NCBI GenBank assembly: GCA_017577565.1
Contig: PKRH01000026.1
Span: 1 to 31,925 of the forward strand
Reading direction: 5' to 3'
DNA: 31,925 nucleotides
Source: Thermoanaerobacterales bacterium
GTDB taxonomy: Bacteria; Actinomycetota; Acidimicrobiia; Acidimicrobiales; JACDCH01
Both the position numbers and the translations under genes were made by a program. The notes beneath the pieces were generated by a model, which did no database searches, was not told the origin of the DNA, and worked only from the letters and a program-made list of their open reading frames with translations. Positions 6,481 to 14,631 of this stretch are shown here, piece by piece. Numbering within the stretch: the first letter of the stretch is position 1; the number at the start of each line of letters is the position of its first letter.

Positions 6481-8979
6481 ATGGCCGACGATCTCTCCCC
6501 CGCTCCCAGCCGGTCGACGCGCACCTCACGGGTCCCCCCGCACGACCTCCAGGCCGAGCAGTCGCTCCTCGGGGCGATGATGCTCGAGACGGAGGCCATC
6601 GCCACCGCGGCGGGCATGCTGCGGGCCGAGGACTTCTACAAGCCGGCCCACGGCCACATCTTCGACGCCATCCACGCGCTGTACGCCGCGGGGCAGCCGG
6701 TCGACCCGGTCACGGTCGCCGACGAGCTGAAGCGCAACGGCCTGCTCGAGCAGGTCGGCGGGCACGAAGCCCTCGTCGACATCATGGCGTCGACCCCGTC
6801 GACGACGAACGCCGCCGGCTACGCCCGCATCGTCGAGGAGCACGCGCTGCTGCGGCGCCTCATCGCGGTCGCCGGCGAGATCGCCGAGATCGGCTACAAC
6901 CGTCCCGACGACGTGACCAAGGCGCTCGACCGGGCCGAGTCGCTCGTCTACGAGGTCAACCAGCGCCGGGTCGTCGACTCCACCTCCAAGCTCGAGGACC
7001 TGCTCGGCCTCAACCTCGACCGGCTCGAGCAGCTCTACGGCCGGGGCGACGCCATCACCGGCATCCCCACGGGCTACGTCGACCTCGACGAGCTCCTGTC
7101 GGGCCTGCAGCCCAGCAACCTCATCGTCGTGGGCGCCCGCCCGGCGATGGGCAAGTGCGTCGCCTGGGACACGCCGGTCGTCGATCCCGCCACCGGCGAG
7201 GTCCGCACCGCGGCCGAGCTGCACCGGCTCGGCTCGGCGGGTGGCGACGTCACCGTCCTCAGCCTCGACGACCATCGCCGGCTCGGCCCGGCGCGGCCCA
7301 GCGCCTTCGTCGACGACGGCATCAAGCCGGTGTTCCGGGTCCGCACCGCGACCGGGCGCGAGGTCCGCACCACCGCCAGCCACCCGTTCCTCACCCCGGC
7401 CGGCTGGCGCCCGCTCGCCGAGCTGCGGCCCGGCGTGACCGTCGGCGTCCCGGCCGCCCTGCCGGTGTTCGGCACCGACGCGCTCCCGGCCGACGAGGTG
7501 GTCGTGCTCGCCCACCTCGTGATGGCCCCGGGCGAGTCCGACGAGGGCCCCCACCTGTGGACCGACAACCGCGAGGTCGCGGCCGACCTCGGGTACCGGG
7601 GCGCCCGGTTCGGCGTCGAGGTGACCGACCGGACCCTGCCGGGCGGCGGCCGCACGTGGGACGTCACCGCGGGCCCGGCGCTGCAGGAGCTCGCCCGCCG
7701 CCACGGCGTCGCCGGCCCGCTGGCCGAGCGGCGGGTGCCCGCGGCGGTGTTCCGGCTGCCCCGCGAGCAGCTCGCCCGGTTCCTCAACCGGGCCCTCGGC
7801 AGCGCGGGGTCGGTGTGGCGCCCGGTCGGCGGCGAGCCGGGCCGCCTCGTCGTCTCGGTGCGCAGCCGGCGCCTGGCGCTCGACCTGCAGCACCTGCTCC
7901 TGCGGTTCGGTGTCGTCGCGTCGGTGCGGCGGCAGGTCGTCGCGGCCGACGAGCTCACCTGGGAGACCCACGAGCTGGTCGTCGACCGGCCCGACAGCCT
8001 GGTCGCGCTGGCCGCCCGCATCGGCGTGCTGGGCCAGGAGGCCGCCCTCGGGGCGGTCGTGGCCGACGCCCGGGCCCGGCTGGCCGGGGTCCCCGCCGGC
8101 GGCGCCCGGCCGGGCGAGGGGCACGGCGCCGGGCTGCGGCCCGACGACGTCCCGCCCGCCGGCGACGTCGAGGGCGCGGTGCTCTGGGACGAGATCGAGT
8201 CCATCACCCCCGACGGCGAGGAGCAGGTCTACGACCTGACGGTCCCTGGCACCCACAACTTCGTCGCCGCCGACGTGTTCGTGCACAACACGTCGTTCGC
8301 GCTGGGCATGGCCGCCCACTGCGCGATGCACGAGAACAAGCCGGTGCTCGTGTTCAGCCTCGAGATGGGCAGCCTCGAGCTGTCGCAGCGCCTGCTGTCG
8401 GCCGAGGCCCGCATCGACTCGCGGCGGGTCCGCACCGGCCAGCTCAGCGAGGACGACTGGAGCCGCATCAGCCAGGCCATCGGCCGGCTGGCCGCGGCGC
8501 CGATCTGGATCGACGACAACCCCAACCTGACGGTCATGGAGATCCGCTCCAAGGCCCGGCGGTTGCGCAGCCAGGTCGGCGACCTGGGCATGGTGGTCGT
8601 GGACTACCTGCAGCTCATGACCGGCCGGTCGAACGCCGAGAACCGGCAGGTCGAGGTGGCCGAGATGAGCCGGGGCCTGAAGATCCTGGCCCGCGAGCTC
8701 GAGTGCCCGGTCGTGGCGCTGTCGCAGCTCAGCCGCCAGCTCGAGCTGCGGGCCGACAAGCGGCCGATGCTCGCCGACCTGCGGGAGTCGGGGAGCATCG
8801 AGCAGGACGCCGACGTCGTGCTGTTCATCTACCGCGACGACGTCTACAACCCCGACTCGCCCGACCGCGGCCAGGCCGAGATCATCGTGGCCAAGCACCG
8901 CAACGGGCCGACGGGCGTGTGCCGGCTGGCGTTCCTCGAGCAGTTCACCCGGTTCGCCAACATGGCCCGGGTCGACTGA
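6481..8979 (+). CDS. dnaB: replicative DNA helicase DnaB, intein-containing precursor
   Basis: Hexameric 5'-3' helicase that opens the replication fork. The 832-residue precursor is a 225-residue N-extein, a 378-residue intein and a 229-residue C-extein; the spliced protein would be 454 residues, normal for DnaB. The N-extein has the primase-binding domain (PPHDLQAEQSLLGAMML at residues 19-35) and runs up to GARPAMGK. The C-extein starts TSFALGMAAH, so splicing rebuilds the Walker A motif GARPAMGKT. Later come LVFSLEM, Walker B VVVDYLQLM, QLSRQLE, LRESGSIEQDAD and the C-terminal AKHRNGPTG. The ATG follows AGGGTGA at 7-base spacing. Without splicing the ATPase would be inactive, so the intein must splice for the cell to replicate unless another copy exists. 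Confidence 0.96.
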   Translation: MADDLSPAPSRSTRTSRVPPHDLQAEQSLLGAMMLETEAIATAAGMLRAEDFYKPAHGHIFDAIHALYAAGQPVDPVTVADELKRNGLLEQVGGHEALVDIMASTPSTTNAAGYARIVEEHALLRRLIAVAGEIAEIGYNRPDDVTKALDRAESLVYEVNQRRVVDSTSKLEDLLGLNLDRLEQLYGRGDAITGIPTGYVDLDELLSGLQPSNLIVVGARPAMGKCVAWDTPVVDPATGEVRTAAELHRLGSAGGDVTVLSLDDHRRLGPARPSAFVDDGIKPVFRVRTATGREVRTTASHPFLTPAGWRPLAELRPGVTVGVPAALPVFGTDALPADEVVVLAHLVMAPGESDEGPHLWTDNREVAADLGYRGARFGVEVTDRTLPGGGRTWDVTAGPALQELARRHGVAGPLAERRVPAAVFRLPREQLARFLNRALGSAGSVWRPVGGEPGRLVVSVRSRRLALDLQHLLLRFGVVASVRRQVVAADELTWETHELVVDRPDSLVALAARIGVLGQEAALGAVVADARARLAGVPAGGARPGEGHGAGLRPDDVPPAGDVEGAVLWDEIESITPDGEEQVYDLTVPGTHNFVAADVFVHNTSFALGMAAHCAMHENKPVLVFSLEMGSLELSQRLLSAEARIDSRRVRTGQLSEDDWSRISQAIGRLAAAPIWIDDNPNLTVMEIRSKARRLRSQVGDLGMVVVDYLQLMTGRSNAENRQVEVAEMSRGLKILARELECPVVALSQLSRQLELRADKRPMLADLRESGSIEQDADVVLFIYRDDVYNPDSPDRGQAEIIVAKHRNGPTGVCRLAFLEQFTRFANMARVD
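7156..8289 (+). mobile_element. DnaB intein with degenerate LAGLIDADG endonuclease region
   Basis: Self-splicing protein element of 378 residues (precursor 226-603). Block A starts Cys1 (CVAWDTPVVD). Block B has T73-x-x-H76 (RTTASHPFLT). The C-terminal blocks read YDLTVPGTHNFVAADVFVHN with the terminal His-Asn, and the first extein residue is Thr604, so all splicing residues are present. The central part (about 111-270) resembles a LAGLIDADG domain: LAHLVMAPGE at 118-127, RVPAAVFRLP, then FLNRALGSAGSV at 209-220 and RRLALDLQHLLLRFG. Both places where the catalytic Asp of LAGLIDADG motifs is expected lack it, so the endonuclease is probably inactive. A linker of about 85 Ala/Gly/Pro-rich residues precedes block F. 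Confidence 0.93.
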
Positions 8980-8997
8980 CCCGCCGCGAGGTGCCGG

Positions 8998-9522
8998 ATG
9001 GCCGACCCGCCCGCCGCCGCCGACACCGCCGGCCGGGGCGCCTACGCCCGCCTGGTCAACCGGTTCTCGGCCACGCCGGTCGGCACGTGGCTCGTGAAGC
9101 ACGTGGCCTCCCGGCTCGACCCGGTGATCTTCCGGGCGTCCGGTGGGCGCCTCACCTCGACGATCGTGCCGACCCTGCCGATGCTGTCCCTCACCGTGCC
9201 CGGCCGGCGCACCGGCCGGCCCCGCACCGTCCAGCTGGCCTACCACCGCGACGGTGACGACCTGCTGGTCGTGGCCAGCGCGATGGGCCAGCCCCGCCAC
9301 CCCGCGTGGCGCCACAACCTGCTCGCCGCCGGCCGGGCCGAGGTGCTGGTGCGGGGCGAGCGCTTCCCGGTCGTCGCCCGCCGGCTCGACCCCGAGGAGA
9401 AGCGCCGGCTGTGGCCGGCGATCACCCGCACCATCCCGCAGATGCGGACCTACGAGCGCCGCACCGACCGGGACATCGACGTGTTCCGGCTGACCCGGGT
9501 GCGCGACGGCGACGCCGGCTGA
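8998..9522 (+). CDS. nitroreductase-family deazaflavin-type oxidoreductase (Ddn-like)
   Basis: A 174-residue split-barrel flavin/deazaflavin oxidoreductase. The fold is recognised from LTVPGRRTGRPRTVQLAY, LLVVASAMGQPRHPAW, HNLLAAGRAEVLVRGERFPV and a C-terminal PQMRTYERRTDRDIDVFRL segment. This pattern is that of the actinobacterial F420(H2)-dependent quinone/nitro-reductase group that includes Ddn. Members use reduced F420 to reduce quinones or other small molecules at the membrane. The specific substrate is unknown. GAGGTG lies just before the ATG, and dnaB ends 18 bases upstream, so it may be co-transcribed. It converges on the PBP gene at 9536. Confidence 0.85.
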   Translation: MADPPAAADTAGRGAYARLVNRFSATPVGTWLVKHVASRLDPVIFRASGGRLTSTIVPTLPMLSLTVPGRRTGRPRTVQLAYHRDGDDLLVVASAMGQPRHPAWRHNLLAAGRAEVLVRGERFPVVARRLDPEEKRRLWPAITRTIPQMRTYERRTDRDIDVFRLTRVRDGDAG

Positions 9523-9535
9523 CGGGGCGTCGCGG

Positions 9536-11425
9536 TCAGTCGGGGAGCGCCGCCAGCACCCGCCCGGCGACGGGCGCCGCCACCTCGCCGCCGGCCACGC
9601 CGCCCTCGACGATCACGGCCACCGACAGGTCGCCCCGCAGCCCGACGAACCAGGCGTGGGTCGGGGGCGGGTCGCCCGAGCCCCACTCGGCGGTGCCGGT
9701 CTTGCCCGCCACGTCCGCGCCGGGGACGGCGGCGGCCCGGCCGCTGCCCTCGGTGACCACCCGGCGCATGAGGCTCCGCAGCACCTCCGGTACGCCCTCA
9801 CCGATGGAGGTCGGCTCGGGGGCGTCCTCGGCCTCCCGCTCGGGCAGCAGCACCGGTGGCTCCCAGGTGCCGTCGATGACCGCGGCGCCGACGGTCGCCA
9901 TGTGGAGCGGGCTGGCGGTCACCCGACCCTGCCCGATGACCGAGGCCGCCTGCTCGGTGACGCCCTCGGGCCGGGGGTAGCTGCCGCCGACCGTGCCGAG
10001 CCCCAGCGAGTACTCGGTGTTGAACCCGAAGCGCTCGGCGGCGGCGACGAGGTCGTCGGGGGACAGGTCGGCGGCCGCCGAGATGAACGCGGTGTTGCAC
10101 GACTGGGCGAAGGCCAGGCCGAAGGGCACCGTCCCCAGGCTCGACCGCTCGAAGTTCCGGAAGTTGCGGCCGCCGGCGTTGACGGTCTCGGTGCACTCGA
10201 CGGGGGTGTCGGGGGTGACGCCGTGGTCGAGCAGCGCGGTGGCGCTGACGATCTTGAACGTGGAGCCCGGCGGGTACTCGCCGCCGAAGGCCCGGTTGAA
10301 CTCGCCGATCGGGCGGGACGCGGCGGCGCGCACGTTCCCCTCGGTGTCGACGACCACGATCGCCGTGGGGGCGGTGGTGTCCGCGATGGCGCTCTCGACC
10401 GCGGCCTGGACGTCGAGGTCGATCGTCGTCTGCAGCGGCCGGGGCTCCTCGCCCTCGAAGCGCTCGAGCTCCTCGACCACCTGCCCGTCGGCGTCGACGA
10501 CCTGGACCGTCACGGTCGGCGTGCCGGCCAGCTGGCGCTCGTACGCCGCCTCGAGGCCGCTCAGGCCGACGAGGTCGCCGGGCCGGTAGGGCTCGCCGAG
10601 CTCGTCCAGCCGCTCGGCGGTCACCTCGCCGAAGGTGCCGATCACGTGGGCGGCGAACTCCGGCGTGGGCCCACCCCGCAGGGTCGTGTCCCGGAACCGG
10701 GTGCCCGGCAGCGGGTAGATGACGTCCTCGACGGCGTTGTAGGTGGGGACGTCCACGGTGGTGATCGGGACGAAGTGGTGGGGCTCGACGCCGGGCGCGC
10801 CGAGCTCGGCGTCGATCTCGGCCGGGTCGATGCCCAGCTCGGCCTGGAAGGCGGCCTTCAGCGCGTCGAGGTCGGTGACCGCACGGGGCTCGATGCCGAT
10901 GACCCGGGCCGGCCGGCCCTCGGACAGCGGTCGCCCGTCGGCGGCGAGGATGGGCGCCCGCTCGGGCCACTCGGTCGTGCGGGCCAGCCGGTGGCCGTCC
11001 TCGGCGAGGGCGGGGTGGATGGCGGACGGCGACCAGTCGAGGAGCCACTCGTCGCCCCCGTCGGCCCGGGTGAGGGCGAGCGAGCCCCGGTAGGTCCAGG
11101 TGCCGGCGCCGGCCAGCTCGAGCCTCGCCGTGTAGCGGGCCACCCCGGTCGAGCCGCCGGTGTCGACCGAGTCGAGCTCGTAGCGGGCCTCCTCGACGTC
11201 CAGCTCGTCGACCACGGCCGCGTGGCGCTCGGCGAAGTCGCCCGGGGGGTCGGCGACCAGCTCGGCCATGGCGTCGTGGTCGCCGGCCGCCCAGGCGTCG
11301 AGGTAGGCCTCGACCGCGGCGGTCGGCGCCGGCGTGTCGTCCCGCATGAGGACGAAGGTGCCGTAGACGCCCGCGCCCAGCAGGACGATGCCGACGAGCG
11401 CCACGAGGCGGTTGCGGCTCGACAT
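9536..11425 (-). CDS. class B penicillin-binding protein with NTF2-like (MecA_N) domain
   Basis: Transpeptidase that cross-links peptidoglycan outside the membrane. The 629-residue protein has one N-terminal membrane helix (about 7-27), an NTF2/MecA_N-like domain (about 32-140, AVEAYLDAWAAGDHDAM), a PBP dimerisation region (about 155-310) and a transpeptidase domain with PPGSTFK (Ser388, Lys391), SCN (442-444) and KTGTAEW (Lys575). It has no transglycosylase domain. The NTF2 plus class B layout is shared with low-affinity PBPs such as PBP2a and PBP5fm, and with many actinobacterial PbpA-like proteins, so reduced beta-lactam affinity is possible but unproven. The ATG sits 9 bases after a TAACGT hexamer (11435-11440) with no SD. 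It is divergent from the M50 protease gene. Confidence 0.93.
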   Translation of the reverse strand: MSSRNRLVALVGIVLLGAGVYGTFVLMRDDTPAPTAAVEAYLDAWAAGDHDAMAELVADPPGDFAERHAAVVDELDVEEARYELDSVDTGGSTGVARYTARLELAGAGTWTYRGSLALTRADGGDEWLLDWSPSAIHPALAEDGHRLARTTEWPERAPILAADGRPLSEGRPARVIGIEPRAVTDLDALKAAFQAELGIDPAEIDAELGAPGVEPHHFVPITTVDVPTYNAVEDVIYPLPGTRFRDTTLRGGPTPEFAAHVIGTFGEVTAERLDELGEPYRPGDLVGLSGLEAAYERQLAGTPTVTVQVVDADGQVVEELERFEGEEPRPLQTTIDLDVQAAVESAIADTTAPTAIVVVDTEGNVRAAASRPIGEFNRAFGGEYPPGSTFKIVSATALLDHGVTPDTPVECTETVNAGGRNFRNFERSSLGTVPFGLAFAQSCNTAFISAAADLSPDDLVAAAERFGFNTEYSLGLGTVGGSYPRPEGVTEQAASVIGQGRVTASPLHMATVGAAVIDGTWEPPVLLPEREAEDAPEPTSIGEGVPEVLRSLMRRVVTEGSGRAAAVPGADVAGKTGTAEWGSGDPPPTHAWFVGLRGDLSVAVIVEGGVAGGEVAAPVAGRVLAALPD

Positions 11426-11434
11426 CGCCGGGCG

Positions 11435-11440
11435 ACGTTA
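11435..11440 (-). promoter_or_regulatory. -10-like hexamer TAACGT for the class B PBP
   Basis: TAACGT on the minus strand ends 9 bases before the ATG at 11425, and no SD site is visible. It is consistent with a very short or absent leader. Confidence 0.35.
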
Positions 11441-11484
11441 GCGTCGCGGGCCGTGGCGGCCCGCACCCTTTCGGGCCGGCCTGG

Positions 11485-11490
11485 CATGCT
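11485..11490 (+). promoter_or_regulatory. -10-like hexamer CATGCT for the M50 protease gene
   Basis: CATGCT ends 7 bases before the ATG at 11498, with no SD site between. This helps choose 11498 over the in-frame ATG at 11486, which lies inside the hexamer. Confidence 0.35.
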
Positions 11491-11497
11491 GGGGCGC

Positions 11498-12058
11498 ATG
11501 GCCGAGACGCCCCCCGGGGGCGCCGACGACCGGGTCACGGGGTTGCGCCCGCCCCGCTGGAGCTTCCCCCTGTTCACACCGCGCCTGCGCGTCGGGGTGG
11601 GCATGGCCCTCGCCCTCGCGGTCGCCGCGGTGGCGCCGCTGGTGCTCGCCCCCCGGCCGGCCGCGTGGCTGCCCCTGGCGCTGGTCGTCGGGGTGGCGCT
11701 GTCGAACCTCGTGCACGAGGCGGCCCACGCCTGGGCCGCCAGCCGCCTCGGCTACGAGGTCGCCTGGGTCGTGCTCGGCGGCCTGTCCGGGGTGACCGCC
11801 TACGTCGGGCGTGGCGACCGCCCGCTGGAGCGGGCCGCGGTGGCGCTCGCCGGTCCGGCGGCCAGCGCCGCCCTCGTCCTCGTGTGCGCCGGCCTGCGGG
11901 CCGTGGCGCCCGGGACGGCGCTGGCCATGGCGGCCGAGGTGGGCGCCGGGCTCAACGCCCTGTCGCTGGTGGCCAACCTCGTGCCCGTGGGCGGCACCGA
12001 CGGCGCCCGCCTGGTCCTCGGGCTGGCCGAGCACCGCCGGCGCCGGGCCGCCACCTGA
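11498..12058 (+). CDS. M50 family membrane metalloprotease (site-2-protease-like)
   Basis: A 186-residue integral membrane protein with hydrophobic segments after residue 25. The zinc motif HEAAH (HExxH form) sits in the second segment (LSNLVHEAAHAWAASRLG), and the second conserved motif NLVPVGGTDGARL supplies the Asp ligand typical of S2P/SpoIVFB-type intramembrane proteases. The enzyme would cut transmembrane substrates within the bilayer. No PDZ or CBS domain is present, so this is a minimal form. It is divergent from the class B PBP, with a 72-base shared upstream region. The substrate is unknown. Confidence 0.85.
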   Translation: MAETPPGGADDRVTGLRPPRWSFPLFTPRLRVGVGMALALAVAAVAPLVLAPRPAAWLPLALVVGVALSNLVHEAAHAWAASRLGYEVAWVVLGGLSGVTAYVGRGDRPLERAAVALAGPAASAALVLVCAGLRAVAPGTALAMAAEVGAGLNALSLVANLVPVGGTDGARLVLGLAEHRRRRAAT

Positions 12059-12087
12059 CCGCTTGGGGCCGCCCGGGGGGCGGGCTC

Positions 12088-12093
12088 TACGCT
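12088..12093 (+). promoter_or_regulatory. -10-like hexamer TACGCT for the two-helix protein
   Basis: TACGCT ends 7 bases before the ATG at 12101 and no SD is present. The identical hexamer and spacing occur before murA on the other strand. Confidence 0.4.
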
Positions 12094-12100
12094 GGGCGCG

Positions 12101-12307
12101 ATGTTCCTCGGAGAGGACCTGCTCGCGTACCTGGTGCTCGCCATGGGGGCGGCGATGGCGGTCGGCAGCTTCGTGGCGCTCGTGCGGCCGCCCGAGACGC
12201 CCAAGGAGGGCGAGCTGGCCCGGGCGCCGCTCAGCCGCAGCCTGGTCATGATCGTCATCGGCACGGTGGCGGCGATCTGGGCGCTGGCCAGCCTCGTGGC
12301 GGGCTGA
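12101..12307 (+). CDS. small two-helix membrane protein, 68 aa
   Basis: Residues 6-29 and 47-66 are hydrophobic helices joined by a short polar loop (RPPETPKEGELARAPLSRS). With this layout both termini would face the same side. It has no recognisable domain. The frame, the TACGCT-N7-ATG arrangement and the 3-base gap to the next gene support a real gene probably co-transcribed with the HD protein. Function unknown. Confidence 0.7.
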   Translation: MFLGEDLLAYLVLAMGAAMAVGSFVALVRPPETPKEGELARAPLSRSLVMIVIGTVAAIWALASLVAG

Positions 12308-12310
12308 GCG

Positions 12311-12970
12311 GTGGACCCGAGCCGGCCCCCGCCCGTCCCGGACGACCCGGCGGCCGGTGCGACCGACCGGCTGGCGGCCCAGGTCGGCTTCGTGCTCGAG
12401 GCGGACCGGCTGAAGTCGGTGCTCCGGCGCGGCCACCTGGCCGACGGCTCGCGCCTCGAGAACTCGGCCGAGCACTCCTGGACCCTCGCGCTGATGGCGA
12501 TCGTGCTCGCCGAGCACGCGGCCGAGCCGGTCGACCTCGCCACCGTCCTGCGCATGGTGGTCGTCCACGACATCGTCGAGGTCGACGCCGGCGACACCTA
12601 CGTCTACGACGACGCGGCCAACAGCGACCGGGCCGAGCGGGAGGAGCGGGCCGCCGACCGGATCTTCGGCCTGCTGCCGCCCGACCAGGCCGCCGAGCTG
12701 CGGGCGCTGTGGGACGAGTTCGAGCACGGCAGCTCGCCCGAGGCCCGGTTCGCCCGGTCGCTCGACCGCTTCGCCGGGTTCCTGCTCAACCACGCGAGCG
12801 GCGGGCGGTCCTGGCGCGACAACGGCGTGACGGCCGACATGATCCACGCCCGCAACGAGCGGATCGGCGACGGCGCTCCCGCGCTGTGGGACGAGGTGCG
12901 GCGCCGCCTGGCCGATGCGGTGGCCGAGGGTCTGGTCGACCCGGGACCCCGGGACGGCGGCGGGTCCTGA
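12311..12970 (+). CDS. HD-domain phosphohydrolase (YfbR/HDDC2-like)
   Basis: A 219-residue HD-superfamily metal-dependent phosphohydrolase. The metal-binding set is visible: His55 in ENSAEHSW, His86-Asp87 in VVVHDIVEVDAGD, and a later Asp in RSLDRF near residue 151. The arrangement resembles 5'-deoxynucleotidase YfbR and the HDDC2 family, which remove phosphate from deoxynucleoside monophosphates. The exact substrate here is not established. The GTG at 12311 starts 3 bases after the previous stop. It converges on the murA-type gene. Confidence 0.85.
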   Translation: MDPSRPPPVPDDPAAGATDRLAAQVGFVLEADRLKSVLRRGHLADGSRLENSAEHSWTLALMAIVLAEHAAEPVDLATVLRMVVVHDIVEVDAGDTYVYDDAANSDRAEREERAADRIFGLLPPDQAAELRALWDEFEHGSSPEARFARSLDRFAGFLLNHASGGRSWRDNGVTADMIHARNERIGDGAPALWDEVRRRLADAVAEGLVDPGPRDGGGS

Positions 12971-12990
12971 CCGCCCCCGCCGGCCCGGGC

Positions 12991-14337
12991 TCAGCGGTCG
13001 GACGGGGAGGACGGCGGCTGCGCCACCGGCACCCGCTCGAGCTTGAGGCCGAGCGACTCGAGCGTCTCGAACGGGCGGTTGTAACCGCGCTCGAGGTGGT
13101 GGATGCCGTAGAGCGTCGACGGGCCGTCGGCCACGGCCGCGGCGATGACCGACGAGAAGCCGGCCCGCACGTCGGGGATGGTGACCTCCGCGCCCCGCAG
13201 CTTGGACACGCCCCGGACGACGGCCGAGTGCAGGGCGTTGGTGTCGTGGAACCGGCAGGCGGGGCCGCCGAGGCAGGTGTCGAACAGCTCGACCTCGGCG
13301 CCCATGGCGGTGAGCTCGCGCACGTAGCCGAGCCGGTCCTCGTAGACGGTCTCGTGGATGACCGACATGCCGTCCGCCTGGGTCATGAGGACGATGAGCG
13401 GCGGCTGCCAGTCGGTCATGAACCCGGGGTGGGTGTCGGTCTGCACCGCCACCGGCCGCAGGCCGTCCGCGGCGTGGGCCGAGATGTGGTCGTCGGTGAT
13501 CTCGAACCGGGCGCCCATCTTCTGCAGCGTGTCGATGGCGGTGACCAGCCGATCCTGCGAGCACCCGGCGACCCGCACCTGGCCCCCCGTCATCAGCCCG
13601 GCGACCAGGTACGAGAACGCCTCGAGCCGGTCGCCCTGCAGGCGGGTCGTGGCCCCGCCCAGCTCGTCGACGCCCTCGATGATGATGCGCCGGTCGGGCT
13701 TGAAGCCGATGCGGGCGCCCATCCGCTGGAGGAACAGCGCCAGCTCGGTGACCTCGGGCTCGAGCGCGGCGTTGCGCAGCACGGTGCGCCCCTCGGCCAG
13801 CACGGCCGACAGCAGCACCGTCTCGGTGGCGCCGACGCTGGGGTAGGGCAGCGTGATCTGGGCCCCGTGCAGCTTGGCGGCCTTGGCGCTGACCCCCTCG
13901 CTCGACACGGTGACCTCGGCGCCCATCGCCTCGAGCGCGGCGATGTGGAAGTCGACCGGGCGCCGGCCGATGCGGTCGCCGCCGACGAAGGGCACGAACG
14001 CCTCGTGGTTGCGGGCGAGCAGCGGGCCGAGCAGGAGGATGGGGATGCGGTTCAGGCCCGAGAACTCGAGGGGCACGTGCGAGCCGGGCTTCTCGACCGG
14101 GTGGATGGTGATGCGGTCGTCCTCGAGCTCGACCCCCACGCCCAGCGACGTGAGGATGTCCGCGGTGATGCCCACGTCACCGACGTCCGGCGCGTTGGTG
14201 ATGGTGCTGGGACGGGTCCCGAGCATGGCGGCGATCATGTGCTTGGTCACCGCGTTCTTGGACCCGCGCACCTGGACCTCGCCGACGAGCGGGCCGTTGG
14301 GGCGGATGTGCCAGGCCTCGGAGACGGGCTCTGCCAT
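12991..14337 (-). CDS. murA: UDP-N-acetylglucosamine 1-carboxyvinyltransferase (MurA-type), Asp in catalytic loop
   Basis: Transfers enolpyruvate from PEP to UDP-GlcNAc, the first committed step of peptidoglycan synthesis in the cytoplasm. The 448-residue protein has the EPSP-synthase-type double fold: VRGSKNAVTKHM (PEP-site Lys27), RIPILLLGPLLAR, LPYPSVGATETVLL, DRLEAFSYLVAG, HPGFMTDWQPP and RGYNRPFETLESLG. In the active-site loop the usual GGC is GGD (VGGDRIGRRPVDFH, Asp121). Asp at this position is known in mycobacterial, chlamydial and Borrelia MurA, where the enzyme is active and fosfomycin-insensitive. The RIPIL stretch suggests an actinobacterial MurA subgroup, and a second murA elsewhere cannot be excluded. 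TACGCT lies 7 bases before the ATG. Confidence 0.92.
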   Translation of the reverse strand: MAEPVSEAWHIRPNGPLVGEVQVRGSKNAVTKHMIAAMLGTRPSTITNAPDVGDVGITADILTSLGVGVELEDDRITIHPVEKPGSHVPLEFSGLNRIPILLLGPLLARNHEAFVPFVGGDRIGRRPVDFHIAALEAMGAEVTVSSEGVSAKAAKLHGAQITLPYPSVGATETVLLSAVLAEGRTVLRNAALEPEVTELALFLQRMGARIGFKPDRRIIIEGVDELGGATTRLQGDRLEAFSYLVAGLMTGGQVRVAGCSQDRLVTAIDTLQKMGARFEITDDHISAHAADGLRPVAVQTDTHPGFMTDWQPPLIVLMTQADGMSVIHETVYEDRLGYVRELTAMGAEVELFDTCLGGPACRFHDTNALHSAVVRGVSKLRGAEVTIPDVRAGFSSVIAAAVADGPSTLYGIHHLERGYNRPFETLESLGLKLERVPVAQPPSSPSDR

Positions 14338-14344
14338 CGGGACG

Positions 14345-14350
14345 AGCGTA
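14345..14350 (-). promoter_or_regulatory. -10-like hexamer TACGCT for murA
   Basis: Minus-strand TACGCT ends 7 bases before the murA ATG at 14337 with no SD between, the same layout as at 12088-12101. It suggests a leaderless murA mRNA. Confidence 0.4.
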
Positions 14351-14426
14351 GCGGCGGGGGCCCGGTAGCGACGTGCGCACGGTGGGTGTCGCGACCCGGC
14401 GCCCTACCGGTGACCTGGGGGGACGC

Positions 14427-14469
14427 GCCACGGGGCGGCCGAGCGCGTGACGCTCGACCGCCCCGTGGC
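14427..14469 (-). terminator. long hairpin terminator after the 43-aa ORF
   Basis: A 12-bp perfect outer stem (14427-14438 with 14458-14469), a single C/A mismatch, then a 6-bp inner stem (CGAGCG/CGCTCG) and a CGTGA loop. It lies about 30 bases after the stop of the minus-strand ORF at 14500-14631 and before the murA promoter. It probably separates the two transcripts. Confidence 0.7.
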
Positions 14470-14499
14470 CGGTGGGATCGCCCCGTCGGGTCGCCGGAC

Positions 14500-14631
14500 C
14501 TAGCGCCGCCGGGGCCGGGCCCAGCGTCGCCGGGTGTCCGGCGGGCGCTTCGGCGGGACCTTGATCCGGTGGCGCAGGTCGTGCTGGTGGGACTCGACGA
14601 GGATCCGGGTCGTCAGGTCGTTGTGCAACAT
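14500..14631 (-). CDS. small basic protein, 43 aa
   Basis: A 43-residue ORF: an N-terminal amphipathic stretch (MLHNDLTTRILVESHQHDL) then a strongly basic tail rich in Arg, Lys and Pro. The ATG is preceded by a textbook SD (GGAGGA at 14637-14642, 5-base gap), and a strong hairpin follows the stop. Small SD-preceded ORFs with a hydrophobic/amphipathic head and an Arg-rich tail are common and rarely annotated in actinobacteria. I know no named family for this one. Function unknown. Confidence 0.55.
   Translation of the reverse strand: MLHNDLTTRILVESHQHDLRHRIKVPPKRPPDTRRRWARPRRR

Noticed and set aside
6526..9315. 929-codon open frame on the minus strand opposite dnaB
   Set aside because: Composition is Arg/Gly/Pro/His-rich with no domain; it mirrors codon-position GC bias of dnaB, which has full motif support.
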